A DNA stretch of 64,000 nt from Amycolatopsis regifaucium (lineage in GTDB: Bacteria; Actinomycetota; Actinomycetes; Mycobacteriales; Pseudonocardiaceae), in NCBI RefSeq assembly GCF_001613935.1, contig NZ_LQCI01000003.1:124001-188000 (forward strand). The letters run 5' to 3'. The notes under the pieces were generated by a model. The model was not told the DNA's origin, searched no databases, and saw nothing but the letters and a program-made list of their open reading frames with translations. Position numbers and translations under genes: made by a program. How positions within the stretch are numbered: position 1 is the first letter of the stretch; each line of letters begins with the position of its first letter. This document shows positions 45,604 through 53,685 of this stretch, in pieces.

Positions 45604-46443
45604 TCACTTCCACCTGGCCGGGGGAGGCGGCTCCAGCGCCGCCCGTAGATCGCCGTCGATGGCTTCCGCGATGTCTTCGACCGTCCAGGCTTCGCGTTCG
45701 AGGACGGGATCCTTGATCGCGGTCTGGCGCAGCACGCACAGGATGTCGCCGCGGAACCGCAGGATCTGCCCGGTGAGCCCCGCCGAAAGGTCGCTGAGCA
45801 GGTAGGTCACGAGCGGCGCCACCCGATCCGGGGAGTGCTGCGGGGTCTGGACGACGTTGGGGTCGTGCTGAGCCATCCGCGTCCAGGCCACCGGCGCGAC
45901 GGCGTTGACCCGGATGCCGTGCGCGGTCAGGTCGGCCGCCCACGAGGCGGTCATGGAGGCGACGGCGCCCTTCGAAGCCGAGTATGCGGCCGCGCGTCGT
46001 TGGCCGATCATCGACCCGGAGCCCACGTTCACGATCACGCCACCGCCCTGATCGCGCATGACCTTCGCCGCCGCCGTGCCGCAGTACAGCGGGCCCAGCA
46101 CGTTGACCTCGACCACCTCCCGCATCCGGACGGCGTCGTCGTCCCATGGGTCCGCGCGGTAGTTGACGCCGGCGTTGTTGACCAGGCCGTCGAGTGCGCC
46201 GAACTCGGCGACGCACTGGTCGATCAGCCCGGCGGCTTGCCCGGCATCGGCGACCGAGCCGCCGTGCGGCACGGCGCGCCCGCCCAGTGCGCGGATCTCG
46301 CCCGCGACTTCGTGGGCGAGGTCGGCGTCCACGTCGTTCACCACGACCGCGGCACCCTGTGCGGCGGCGTGGTGTGCGAAAGCCCTGCCCAAGCCCTGTC
46401 CGGAGCCGGTGATCACGACGGCCTTGCCGCTCAAAAGACTCAT
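45604..46443 (-). CDS. Short-chain dehydrogenase/reductase
   Basis: 279 residues, Rossmann NAD(P)-oxidoreductase. Cofactor motif VITGSGQGLGRAFA, NNAGVNYRAD, and active site Ser (VNVGSGSM) with YSASKGAVASM. A C-terminal extension of about 40 residues follows the core. The DtxR-type iron box at 46511-46533 is 67 bases upstream of the ATG and may control it. Substrate unknown. Confidence 0.87.
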   Translation of the reverse strand: MSLLSGKAVVITGSGQGLGRAFAHHAAAQGAAVVVNDVDADLAHEVAGEIRALGGRAVPHGGSVADAGQAAGLIDQCVAEFGALDGLVNNAGVNYRADPWDDDAVRMREVVEVNVLGPLYCGTAAAKVMRDQGGGVIVNVGSGSMIGQRRAAAYSASKGAVASMTASWAADLTAHGIRVNAVAPVAWTRMAQHDPNVVQTPQHSPDRVAPLVTYLLSDLSAGLTGQILRFRGDILCVLRQTAIKDPVLEREAWTVEDIAEAIDGDLRAALEPPPPARWK

Positions 46444-46510
46444 GAAAACAGTCTGCCGTCACTCAGCCGGGTGAGATCGGCGTCTCTCCGTCGAACCCCT
46501 TGCCGGGGCA

Positions 46511-46533
46511 GATGAGGTTAGGCTAACCTCATC
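46511..46533. promoter_or_regulatory. DtxR/IdeR iron box
   Basis: GATGAGGTTAG-G-CTAACCTCATC is an 11-bp perfect palindrome with the core of the IdeR/DmdR consensus (TTAGGTTAGGCTAACCTAA) intact over GGTTAGGCTAACC. It lies between the leftward SDR gene and a short rightward transcript region ending in a terminator. TAGGCT and its mirror TAGCCT inside it can act as -10 elements in either direction, so iron-loaded repressor would block both. Confidence 0.85.
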
Positions 46534-46534
46534 C

Positions 46535-46645
46535 ATGTCCGCTTCGTGGTGGGAGCGGCAGTCAGTTCGGGAACGGACGAAGCCCCGCAGCCGGGTTACC
46601 CCCGGAGGCGGGGCTTCGTTCATGCCGGAGGTTCATGGTCGATGA
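46535..46645 (+). CDS. Possible 36-aa leaderless peptide downstream of the iron box
   Basis: ATG 2 bases after the palindrome opens a frame MSASWWERQSVRERTKPRSR... to TGA at 46643-46645. A strong terminator (46577-46619) lies inside it, so full translation would require read-through. It may be a leader peptide, an iron-regulated small RNA instead of a coding gene, or chance. Confidence 0.25.
   Translation: MSASWWERQSVRERTKPRSRVTPGGGASFMPEVHGR
46577..46619. terminator. Hairpin terminator after the NAT gene
   Basis: ACGAAGCCCCGC (46577-46588) pairs with GCGGGGCTTCGT (46608-46619); an inner CCGGG/CCCGG stem extends it. It lies 41 bases past the stop of the leftward NAT gene and is symmetric, so it can stop rightward transcripts from the iron box as well. 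Confidence 0.75.
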
Positions 46646-46659
46646 CCTCGCCGGTCTGG

Positions 46660-47418
46660 TCAAGGCCGTATCGGCACGCGGGCGAGTTCGATCCCGAACT
46701 CCTTCCGGTAGACGTCCAGGATCTCCGGATCACTCGAAAGCCTGGTCTCCTCGCGGACGCCGTGGGTCGTGACGATGAGCTTGTCGCCCGCCAGCGTGAC
46801 CCGGCCGTGTTCGCCCGGCAGCGAACAGGTCGGTCCATCGGTGAAATGCGAATCAGGCGACGTCTCCTGCCAAAACGCCGTGGGGACGAACTCGTCCAGT
46901 GCGCGCGGCCGCTGTTCGATCCGGTACTGGGGCTTGCCGTCCCGGAGGACGTCGATGTCGCCGAACGGTGCGTCGAGGATCAGGAACTCGCCCTCCGGGT
47001 CGGCCTGCGCTTCGGTGGCGGTCAGCCGCAGCGGGAACCGGCTGAACCGGCCGAACCCGACGTCGGCCAGCCATGGTTCGTCCAGCTCGACGCTGATCGC
47101 CGCGTGGTCGAACGGCGGCCCCAGGGTGCCGTCCGGCCGGAACACCTTCGCCGACTTCAGGGCGACGTCGAAACCCAGTTCCCGCAGCAACGCGGCGAAG
47201 AGGCCGTTCAGCTCGTAACAGAAACCGCCGCGACGCCGCCGGACGATCTTGTCGAACAGCGCGTCGGTGTCCAGGACGATCGGCTCACCGAGGTGGATGC
47301 TCAGGTTCTCGAACGGCACCACCGCGAGGTGGCGTTCCTGCAGCATCCGCAGCGCGGCGACGTCCGCGGTGGCGGGACGGTCGAGACCGAGGCGATCGAG
47401 ATATGCGGCGACGTCCAT
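46660..47418 (-). CDS. Arylamine N-acetyltransferase (NAT)
   Basis: Transfers acetyl or propionyl groups from CoA to arylamines; in mycobacteria linked to cholesterol-catabolism intermediates. The catalytic triad is Cys67 (RRRGGFCYELNGLF), His105 (GPPFDHAAI) and Asp119 (EPWLADVGFG). ATG 47418 has AAGGTG 5 bases upstream. 252 residues, slightly short versus about 280 but complete. Confidence 0.9.
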   Translation of the reverse strand: MDVAAYLDRLGLDRPATADVAALRMLQERHLAVVPFENLSIHLGEPIVLDTDALFDKIVRRRRGGFCYELNGLFAALLRELGFDVALKSAKVFRPDGTLGPPFDHAAISVELDEPWLADVGFGRFSRFPLRLTATEAQADPEGEFLILDAPFGDIDVLRDGKPQYRIEQRPRALDEFVPTAFWQETSPDSHFTDGPTCSLPGEHGRVTLAGDKLIVTTHGVREETRLSSDPEILDVYRKEFGIELARVPIRP

Positions 47419-47469
47419 GTGGTCACCTTCGCACCTCGACTTCACTGGAGGTCAAGTTTCCGCCGAATG

Positions 47470-47512
47470 ACGAAAAACGGGGCCCTCCCGGAAGGGAGAG
47501 CCCCGTTTTCGT
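47470..47512. terminator. Terminator of the superoxide dismutase gene
   Basis: ACGAAAAACGGGGC (47470-47483) pairs with GCCCCGTTTTCGT (47500-47512), one bulged A, extended by CTCC/GGAG. The hairpin starts 9 bases after the leftward sod gene stop at 47522 and ends in an A/T-rich flank. Confidence 0.8.
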
Positions 47513-47521
47513 GGTGCGTGC

Positions 47522-48145
47522 TCAGCCGAGCAGCAGGCCGTTGCCGCCGGCGACGGCGTTGTCGAACCGCTTGGAGATCTCAGCCCAGTTGAAGATGTTC
47601 CACAGTGCCTCGACGTACTTCGGCTTCACGTTCTTGTAGTCCAGGTAGAACGCGTGCTCCCAGACGTCGACCAGCAGGATCGGCGTGGTCGGCAGGACCA
47701 GGTTGTTGTGGTGGTCGCGCAGCTGCTGGGTGATCAGCGTCTTGCCGATCGGGTCCCAGGAGAGCGCGGCCCAGCCGTTGCCCTGGATCGTGGTGGCGAC
47801 CGCGGTGAACTGCGCCTTGAACTTGTCGAAGGAGCCGAACGCCTCGTCGATCGCCGCCGCCAGCTCGCCGGTCGGCTTGTCGCCGCCTTCCGGGGACAGG
47901 ATCTTCCACCACACGACGTGGTTGGCGTGTCCGGCGAGGTGGAAGGCCAGCGTGGTCTGCAGGCCGACGATGTCGCCGAAGTTACCGGCGTCACGGGCTT
48001 CGGCGATCTTGTCGAGCGTGTCGTTCGCGCCCTTGACGTAGGTCGCGTGGTGCTTGCTGTGGTGCAGCTCGTTGATCTCGCCCGAGATGTGCGGTGCGAG
48101 GGCCGCGTAGTCGTAGTCGAGTTCGGGCAGCTCGTAGCGGGCCAT
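47522..48145 (-). CDS. sodA: Superoxide dismutase, Fe/Mn type
   Basis: Dismutates superoxide to oxygen and peroxide. Metal ligands are visible in [28 protein letters not shown] and [13 protein letters not shown]. 207 residues. A GAAGGAGG ribosome site precedes the ATG. Mn versus Fe use cannot be decided from these motifs. Monocistronic, bounded by the hairpin at 47470-47512. Confidence 0.93.
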   Translation of the reverse strand: MARYELPELDYDYAALAPHISGEINELHHSKHHATYVKGANDTLDKIAEARDAGNFGDIVGLQTTLAFHLAGHANHVVWWKILSPEGGDKPTGELAAAIDEAFGSFDKFKAQFTAVATTIQGNGWAALSWDPIGKTLITQQLRDHHNNLVLPTTPILLVDVWEHAFYLDYKNVKPKYVEALWNIFNWAEISKRFDNAVAGGNGLLLG

Positions 48146-48369
48146 TGGCCCTCCTTCTGTCTTCGACCTGAGTTTCCACTGACGAACTTAGTCGTCTACA
48201 CCCGTTTGCGGCGACCGGGGGCGCCGCGTTTCTCCCCAGGTGGAACGACTCGTCCTTAGCGGCTGTACCCGATAGGGCGGCCGCTTGAAACCCACCTTGC
48301 TAGCTCCAGTTAGGTGGAGGTCAATGAGGTGTGACGGCGATCATTGGAGGAGTGCCGAAGTTTTCTCGG

Positions 48370-49038
48370 TCAGGCCGCCCGATAAGCGTCCAGTTCGCTC
48401 GCCAGTTCGTCGAACACCGCGATGTTGCACTCGAAGGCCACGATCGCCTCCTCGATCAGCCGCGCGCGCTCGTCCTCGCTCCACGGCGCCGAATTCAGCT
48501 GTTCGCGGTAGTCGTCCCGGAACCTGGGGGCGCTGCCCAGCTGGTCGAAGTGGTAGAACAGCGAACCCGCCTCGGTCACCCCGTACTTGCGCTCCAGCAG
48601 CCGACGGATGATTTGGCCGCCCGCGATGTCGCCGAGGTAGCGGGTGTAGTGGTGGGCCACGAATCCGCCGGACCAGTGCGACGCCTCGGCCACGCGCCGC
48701 GCGTACCGCTCGGTCGAGGCCAGCGGGCGGACGGTCTCGCGCCAGTCCGGGCCGACGAGGTGTTCGAGGTCGCGTTCGAGGCTCGGCAGCCGCCGCAGTT
48801 CCTCGAAGACGAACTTGCCTGCCACCGGATCCTTCGCCAGCTTGTCGGCGGCCTGTTCGATGGCCTGGTAGATGAAGTAGTACTGGATCGCCAGCCGGGT
48901 GTACCCCTCGAGCGACAGTTCACCGCCGAGCAGCGCGTTCATGTACGCGGAGTGGTTGGCCCGCTCGTGGGCGGGCAAGGTGGAGGCGCGCAGGGTCGCG
49001 GAGAACGGCCCGGATTCGACGTCGGTGGTCACCGGCAT
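48370..49038 (-). CDS. Biliverdin-producing heme oxygenase
   Basis: Opens heme to biliverdin, CO and Fe2+, releasing iron. 222 residues, all-helical. Proximal His24 lies in LPAHERANHSAYM, equivalent to His20 of C. diphtheriae HmuO; the distal helix GDIAGGQIIRRLL is intact. ATG 49038 has GGAGG 8 bases upstream. It follows a TetR gene, and a 17-bp operator-like palindrome lies in its leader. Confidence 0.9.
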   Translation of the reverse strand: MPVTTDVESGPFSATLRASTLPAHERANHSAYMNALLGGELSLEGYTRLAIQYYFIYQAIEQAADKLAKDPVAGKFVFEELRRLPSLERDLEHLVGPDWRETVRPLASTERYARRVAEASHWSGGFVAHHYTRYLGDIAGGQIIRRLLERKYGVTEAGSLFYHFDQLGSAPRFRDDYREQLNSAPWSEDERARLIEEAIVAFECNIAVFDELASELDAYRAA

Positions 49039-49060
49039 GGACAGAGCCTCCAAGCATCGA

Positions 49061-49077
49061 TCTGACATGCTGTCAGA
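49061..49077. promoter_or_regulatory. TetR-type operator palindrome before heme oxygenase
   Basis: TCTGACA-TGC-TGTCAGA is a perfect 17-bp palindrome 23 bases upstream of the heme oxygenase ATG. The adjacent TetR regulator is the natural candidate to bind. A second symmetric motif TTAGG-CAC-CCTAA (49102-49114) overlaps the TetR stop and resembles half iron-box elements. Confidence 0.6.
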
Positions 49078-49110
49078 AAGAGCGTAAGGCACAACTACGG
49101 GTTAGGCACC

Positions 49111-49713
49111 CTAATTTTCGGGTTTTTCCCGGTCATCCCGCATTCCCACCGCTCTGAGCACGAAGCGGACGGCTCCTTCGATGGCGTCGTCCAGCCGTTC
49201 GGGTGGTACGTCGACGACCTGACGGCTGCCCAGCGCGGCGGTGATCATCGGGATCAAGAGCTCGGGGTCCTCCTCCGGCACCCCCTCGGCGAGGATCTCC
49301 CGCAACTGGCCGGTGATGGGGTCGGCGTGCGCGCTGATCCGCCGGTACGCGGCAGGCGCCAGCGCCGAAGCGAGCGCCGTCCCCGGTGGCAGGTGGTACT
49401 CGGCCAGCACCCGTAGTTGCAGCCGGACGAACGTCGAGAGCTTCTCGACCGGGGTGTCGGCGGTCGCGACGGCCGCCTTCAGCCTTTCGACGTACCGTGT
49501 CGCCTCGTCCTCGACGAAGGCGACCAGCAGGCTTTCCTTGTCGGGGAAGTGGTTGTACATCGCCGTGCGGCCGAGGCCCGCTTCGGCGGCGACACCCGCG
49601 AGCGTGATCGCGTCGAACCCGCGCTCGTACAGCTGCCCGCGCAGGACGTCGAACACCCTGCTGCGGACCTCGCGCCGGTGTTCCTCCAGCGACCGGCCGA
49701 TGATCTTGGGCAA
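49111..49713 (-). CDS. TetR family regulator upstream of heme oxygenase
   Basis: 200 residues; HTH ITLAGVAAEAGLGRTAMYNH at the N-terminus. TTG 49713 is preceded by GGAGG at 6 bases and no better start exists. The gene is 72 bases ahead of the heme oxygenase gene, probably in the same unit; the ligand could be heme or a degradation product (inference). It is the third TTG start seen in the window. Confidence 0.85.
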   Translation of the reverse strand: MPKIIGRSLEEHRREVRSRVFDVLRGQLYERGFDAITLAGVAAEAGLGRTAMYNHFPDKESLLVAFVEDEATRYVERLKAAVATADTPVEKLSTFVRLQLRVLAEYHLPPGTALASALAPAAYRRISAHADPITGQLREILAEGVPEEDPELLIPMITAALGSRQVVDVPPERLDDAIEGAVRFVLRAVGMRDDREKPEN

Positions 49714-49748
49714 GAGCCACCTCCCTGGGTGACCACCTTAGGCGCCGG

Positions 49749-51248
49749 TCAGGCCTCGAGCGACCAGGTGTGCACCGGCGTCTCGGTCGCCGACAGCTCC
49801 AGGTACCGGCCCAGCATCCGGTGCAGCGCGGTTTCCCGCTCGGCGCCGCGCTCCTCCGCGCGCAGGACGTACTCCCGCTGCCAGGCCGCGCCGGTCCGCC
49901 TGGTCAGGCACCGCTGCTCGATGACGCCCAGATAGCGCTCTCTTGCCTCGTCGGAGACATCCGAGCGGCGTAATCCCTCGTGTGCCAGCGGAAGCAGGAC
50001 CCGCAGGACCAGCTCGTCCGGCGGGATCCAGCCGATACCCGGCCAGTACAGCTGCGCGTCGAAACCTCGGCGCGCCCCGGCGTACATGTTCTCCTCCGCC
50101 GCCTGGAACGACATCTGCGTCCACACTGGACGGTCGGCTTCGGCCAGTGCCCGCTGCGCGCCGTAGAAGAAGGCGGCGTTCGCGACCATGTCGATGACCG
50201 TCGGACCGGACGGCAGCACCCGGTTCTCCACCCGCAGATGCGGCAGGCCGTCGACGACGTCGTAGACCGGCCGGTTCCAGCGCCAGACGGTGCCGTTGTG
50301 CATCCGCAGTTCGGTGAGTTTCGGGGCCTGCCCGGAGTCGAGCGCTTCGACCGGGTCCTCGCTGTCGGTCTCGGGCAGCAAGCCGGGAAAGTACCGGACG
50401 TTCTCTTCGAACAGGTCGAAGATCGACGTGATCCACCGCTCGCCGAACCACACCCTCGGCCGCACGCCCTGGTTCTTCAGCTCCTCCGGCCGGGTGTCCG
50501 TCGCCTGCAGGAACAGCGGGATGCGTGTCTCGTGCCAGAGGGTCTTGCCGAGCAGGAACGGCGAGTTCGCGCCGACCGCGATCTGCACGCCCGCCAGCGC
50601 CTGCGCCGCGTTCCAATGCGCCGCGAACTCCTCCGGCGCGACCTGCAGATGCAGCTGGACCGAGGTGCAGGCGGCTTCGGGCAAGATCGACTCGGAGTAG
50701 CTGCGCAGGCGCTCCGGCTGCCTGCCGGGCAGCGGCGCCCCCTCCATCGAGAGCACGGTGCGCTCGCCGCGCGCGGCGAAGATCCGGTCGTTGAGCAGCG
50801 AATACCTGGCGTTGTTGGTGAGCCACTTCTGGTCGAAATGCTCATGCCGAAGGGTGGGGAGGATGCCGATCATCGCCAGCGAGGCGCCGGACTCCTCGGC
50901 CTTGCGCGCGGCGGCGCCCAGATACGCGCGGAGATCGTCCTCCAGCTGCAGCGCGGACTCGCCGGCCAGCGGCCGGGGCGGCACGTTGAGTTCCAGGTTG
51001 TGCTGGCCGAGTTCGGTGGTGAAGGAGGGGTCGTTCAGCGCTTCGAGCACCGTCGTGTTCGTCATCGACGGGCGCAGTTCGGCATCGACGAGATTGAGCT
51101 CCACTTCGAGCCCGATGTTCTTGCGCGGGAACGAAAAGCTCCCGTCGGTGAGCATGCGGGCGAGGGTGTCGAGGCAGCGCTGGACCTTCCGGCGGTACCG
51201 TCCGCGGTCCTGCGGCTTGAACGGGTCCGCCGAAAGATCCTTACCCAT
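49749..51248 (-). CDS. Glutamate-cysteine ligase family protein (GCS2)
   Basis: 499-residue carboxylate-amine ligase of the GCS2 family: IGLEVELNLVDAELRPSM (ATP/Mg site), HNLELNVPPRPL and VQLHLQVAPEEFAAHWN. Actinobacteria make mycothiol instead of glutathione, so this member may join glutamate to another amine. ATG 51248 follows AGGAG by 10 bases. No clear operon partner. Confidence 0.82.
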   Translation of the reverse strand: MGKDLSADPFKPQDRGRYRRKVQRCLDTLARMLTDGSFSFPRKNIGLEVELNLVDAELRPSMTNTTVLEALNDPSFTTELGQHNLELNVPPRPLAGESALQLEDDLRAYLGAAARKAEESGASLAMIGILPTLRHEHFDQKWLTNNARYSLLNDRIFAARGERTVLSMEGAPLPGRQPERLRSYSESILPEAACTSVQLHLQVAPEEFAAHWNAAQALAGVQIAVGANSPFLLGKTLWHETRIPLFLQATDTRPEELKNQGVRPRVWFGERWITSIFDLFEENVRYFPGLLPETDSEDPVEALDSGQAPKLTELRMHNGTVWRWNRPVYDVVDGLPHLRVENRVLPSGPTVIDMVANAAFFYGAQRALAEADRPVWTQMSFQAAEENMYAGARRGFDAQLYWPGIGWIPPDELVLRVLLPLAHEGLRRSDVSDEARERYLGVIEQRCLTRRTGAAWQREYVLRAEERGAERETALHRMLGRYLELSATETPVHTWSLEA

Positions 51249-51465
51249 GTTCGTCGAGCTCCTCTTGGCCAAGATCCGCGGGGTTCCAGGCGGGACTGCC
51301 AGGCGGGCCAACGGTTTCACGGCTCGTAGTCGCCCGGCTAGCGGCCAAACTGGTGCTCTCTGTCACTAGGGGTTAACTTACAGCAAAAAGCAGCCGTTCG
51401 TACCAGCGAACGCCGGACGATCGGACCAGTTCGGCTCGCAGCCGGTGCGATGACACACTTTCCCG

Positions 51466-52281
51466 GTGGCTGACCTGATCACCATCGACGACCCCGGTGA
51501 CCCCCGGCTCGACGATTTCCGCGACTTGTCCACAGCCGATCGGCGACCCGATAGGCCAGGTGGGCGTGGCTTCGTAATCGCCGAAGGCACCGTCGTGGTG
51601 GAGCGGCTGCTGAAATCCCGGTATCCGGTCCGGGCCTTGCTCGGCGTGGAGCGGCGGTTCCGGGAATTGGCCACCGAACTCGACGGTGTCGACGCCCCTG
51701 GCTACGTGACCTCGGCGGAGACGATGGCCGACGTCGTCGGCTTCCACCTGAACCGCGGGATCCTGGCCGTCGCGGACCGGCCCGTTCCACCGCCGACGGT
51801 CGAGGACGTCATCGACGGCGCCCGCGTGCTCGCGGTGCTGGAAGGCGTCGGTGACCACGAGAATCTGGGCTCGCTGTTCCGCAACGCGGCCGCGCTGGGC
51901 GTAGACGGGGTCCTGCTCGGGGCAGGCTGCTCGGACCCGCTGTACCGGCGCAGCGTCCGCGTTTCGATGGGGCACGTCCTGCGCGTCCCGTTCGCCACGT
52001 TCGGATCTTGGCCGGCTGACCTGGAGCTGCTGCGGGAACGCGGGTTCCGTATCGCGGCCCTCACTCCTCGTGTGGATTCCGTTTCGCTGCGCCAGTTACG
52101 GGACCAAACGCCGGAGAAGGTCGCGCTGATGCTGGGGGCGGAAGGCCCCGGGCTGACCGACGCGGCCATCGCCGCCGCCGACGTCGCGGTGCGGATCCCG
52201 ATGCCGGAGGGCGTCGATTCGCTGAATGTCGCCACGGCGGGCGCGATCGCGTTCTACGAGACGCGTCCACCGCTATCGTGA
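51466..52281 (+). CDS. TrmH/SpoU family RNA 2'-O-methyltransferase
   Basis: SPOUT methyltransferase modifying rRNA or tRNA ribose. Motif 1 VGDHENLGSLFRNAAALG, motif 2 ALMLGAEGPGLTDAAI, motif 3 IPMPEGVDSLNVATAGAIAF. N-terminal substrate-binding domain (AEGTVVVERLLKS). GTG 51466; 271 residues. It is followed by a DUF2537-like gene 27 bases on. Confidence 0.9.
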   Translation: MADLITIDDPGDPRLDDFRDLSTADRRPDRPGGRGFVIAEGTVVVERLLKSRYPVRALLGVERRFRELATELDGVDAPGYVTSAETMADVVGFHLNRGILAVADRPVPPPTVEDVIDGARVLAVLEGVGDHENLGSLFRNAAALGVDGVLLGAGCSDPLYRRSVRVSMGHVLRVPFATFGSWPADLELLRERGFRIAALTPRVDSVSLRQLRDQTPEKVALMLGAEGPGLTDAAIAAADVAVRIPMPEGVDSLNVATAGAIAFYETRPPLS

Positions 52282-52308
52282 GCACCCGAGCGAGCATAGG
52301 GAGAACCC

Positions 52309-52929
52309 ATGGAATTGCGGATCCGTGAGGGACGCGCGGTGCTGGCCGGGCCGGGCGGCGAGAGCGCGCGTGAGGTGGACCCGCACTCCCTCGCGATCGG
52401 TTCGGACCTCGCTCAGGCACTGCACGAATGGGCGCGCGTCGCGTCCGCCGTCAGCACCACCGCCCACCCCGGCGATACCGGCGCCGAAGCCGCTTCCGTG
52501 GTCTCCCAGCGAGGCCGCCAGCTCGCACAGCGGCTCGCCGCCGCGATGGGCACCTCGGTCCGCTTCGTCGACCCCGTCTCCGGCGACGGTGTCGTCGTCG
52601 ACCCACCCGCTCCCGCCCCTCGCAGCGAACTCGCGCGGCGGCTCTTCGGCACGCCGGACCCCGCCGGGGAACCGACACCGTGGCTGACCGGCCTGACCGT
52701 TTCCGCGTTCGTCGCGGCCGTGGTCGTGGTGGCGATGCTGGCGCTGGCGAACACCCTCGCGCGGGAGACCAACGGCTGGCTCGCGCTGATCGCCTCCGCC
52801 GTCGTGACCGGCGGGATCACGCCTTCGCTGTGGCTCGCGCGGCGGGTGCCGATCGTGCGGTGGGCGTCCTTCGGTGCCGCCGCGGGGATCGTGATCGCGT
52901 GGATCGGTGTGTTGATCGTCGTCTTCTAG
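52309..52929 (+). CDS. DUF2537-like membrane protein
   Basis: 206 residues; N-terminal 120 residues cytoplasmic and hydrophilic (MELRIREGRAVLAGPGGESA), then three hydrophobic segments (LTGLTVSAFVAAVVVVAM, LALIASAVVTGGITPSLW, ASFGAAAGIVIAWIGVLI). Family assignment to DUF2537 is by resemblance. Likely cotranscribed with the methyltransferase gene. Confidence 0.75.
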   Translation: MELRIREGRAVLAGPGGESAREVDPHSLAIGSDLAQALHEWARVASAVSTTAHPGDTGAEAASVVSQRGRQLAQRLAAAMGTSVRFVDPVSGDGVVVDPPAPAPRSELARRLFGTPDPAGEPTPWLTGLTVSAFVAAVVVVAMLALANTLARETNGWLALIASAVVTGGITPSLWLARRVPIVRWASFGAAAGIVIAWIGVLIVVF

Positions 52930-53075
52930 AGGGCGCTGGTGAGGGGTGGGCTGGGTGGGTCGTGAGTGGCGATTCGGGTTCTAGCCGAGGGTGTTTAGGT
53001 GCCTACGGGTGAGTCCGTAGCGGCCGGTCCGTGAAGGCCTCCTTGGGGACTTGTATTTGGTCACCCGCTGGTGTG

Positions 53076-53157
53076 GGTTGCCGGTCGGCACGAGCTTGAT
53101 CAACGGAAGATCAGGGACGTTGAGTGTCCCGGATGTTCCGTTGATCAAGGTGTGAGG
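53076..53157 (+). repeat. Dispersed palindrome family C, copy 2
   Basis: CTTGATCAACGGAAGATC (53095-53112) pairs with GATGTTCCGTTGATCAAG (53132-53149), one mismatch, inner GGGAC/GTCCC. Flanks GGTTGCCGGTC and GTGAGG match the reverse complement of copy 1. It lies in the 756-base gap 52930-53685, which also holds half-site GTCCGTGAAGGCCTCC (53029-53044), hairpin B4 and a pseudogene. Confidence 0.75.
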
Positions 53158-53203
53158 GGCGGAGGGACTCAGAGTTCCTGCAGGAGTCCTCCACACCTTT
53201 CCC

Positions 53204-53260
53204 AGTACATGAAGGCCCCCTTCACTGCGCCTAGCGCAAGGAAGGGGGCCATCATGTACT
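53204..53260. repeat. Family B hairpin, copy B4
   Basis: AGTACATGAAGGCCCCCTTC (53204-53223) pairs with the right arm 53241-53260, one mismatch; an inner TGCGC/GCGCA stem closes the loop. It belongs to the ATGAAGG-type family seen at 17.0, 32.4 and 61.4 kb. Confidence 0.8.
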
Positions 53261-53384
53261 TCACGCGAGCAAGACCGCAGGTGACGAGTAGGTACCTAAG
53301 AGAGGGCATGGTGAGGACCCGACGGCGGCGTGGCGGAGGGTGTTGCGCGCCCCGTTTCGCAGCGGTCCATGCCCAGTGATCAAC

Positions 53385-53649
53385 GTGACCGGTGAGTGCG
53401 GACCGCTCAGATCATTCAGGCGGCTGTGTCTCGCGCTGCCGGAGACCTCCGAACGGCTCAGCCACGGCGAGCCGACATGGTTCCGTGCGCGGCAAGAAGA
53501 CATTCGTCGTGTACGCCGACCGCCATCACGACGACAAGCCGGCCTTCTGGTGTCCGGCCCCGCCCGGGGCGCAGGAGGAACTGGTGGGCGCCGAGCCGGA
53601 GCGGTTCTTCCGGCCGCCGTACATCGCACAGGTCCCCGGACGCACGTAA
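53385..53649 (+). pseudogene. Broken YjbR/MmcQ family gene (frameshift and truncation)
   Basis: The start of the MmcQ/YjbR fold is in one frame (SFRRLCLALPETSERLSHGE then PTWF), and the continuation VRGKKTFVVYADRHHDD...FFRPPYI in the next. One extra C at about 53482-53483 in TGGTTCCGTGCG explains the shift. After FFRPPYI the protein ends abruptly in a hairpin element (53641-53682), losing about 30 residues usual in the family. A sequencing error could cause the shift but not the truncation. Confidence 0.65.
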
Positions 53650-53682
53650 TGGCCCCTCCACCGGAAGGGGCCATTACGTGCG
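53641..53682. terminator. Hairpin at the 3' end of sepH
   Basis: CGCACGTAATGGCCCCT (53641-53657) and complement (53666-53682) with an 8-base loop, 4 bases past the leftward sepH stop. The sequence ATGGCCCCT resembles family B; it also supplies the last codons of the broken yjbR frame. Confidence 0.75.
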
Positions 53683-53685
53683 AAG

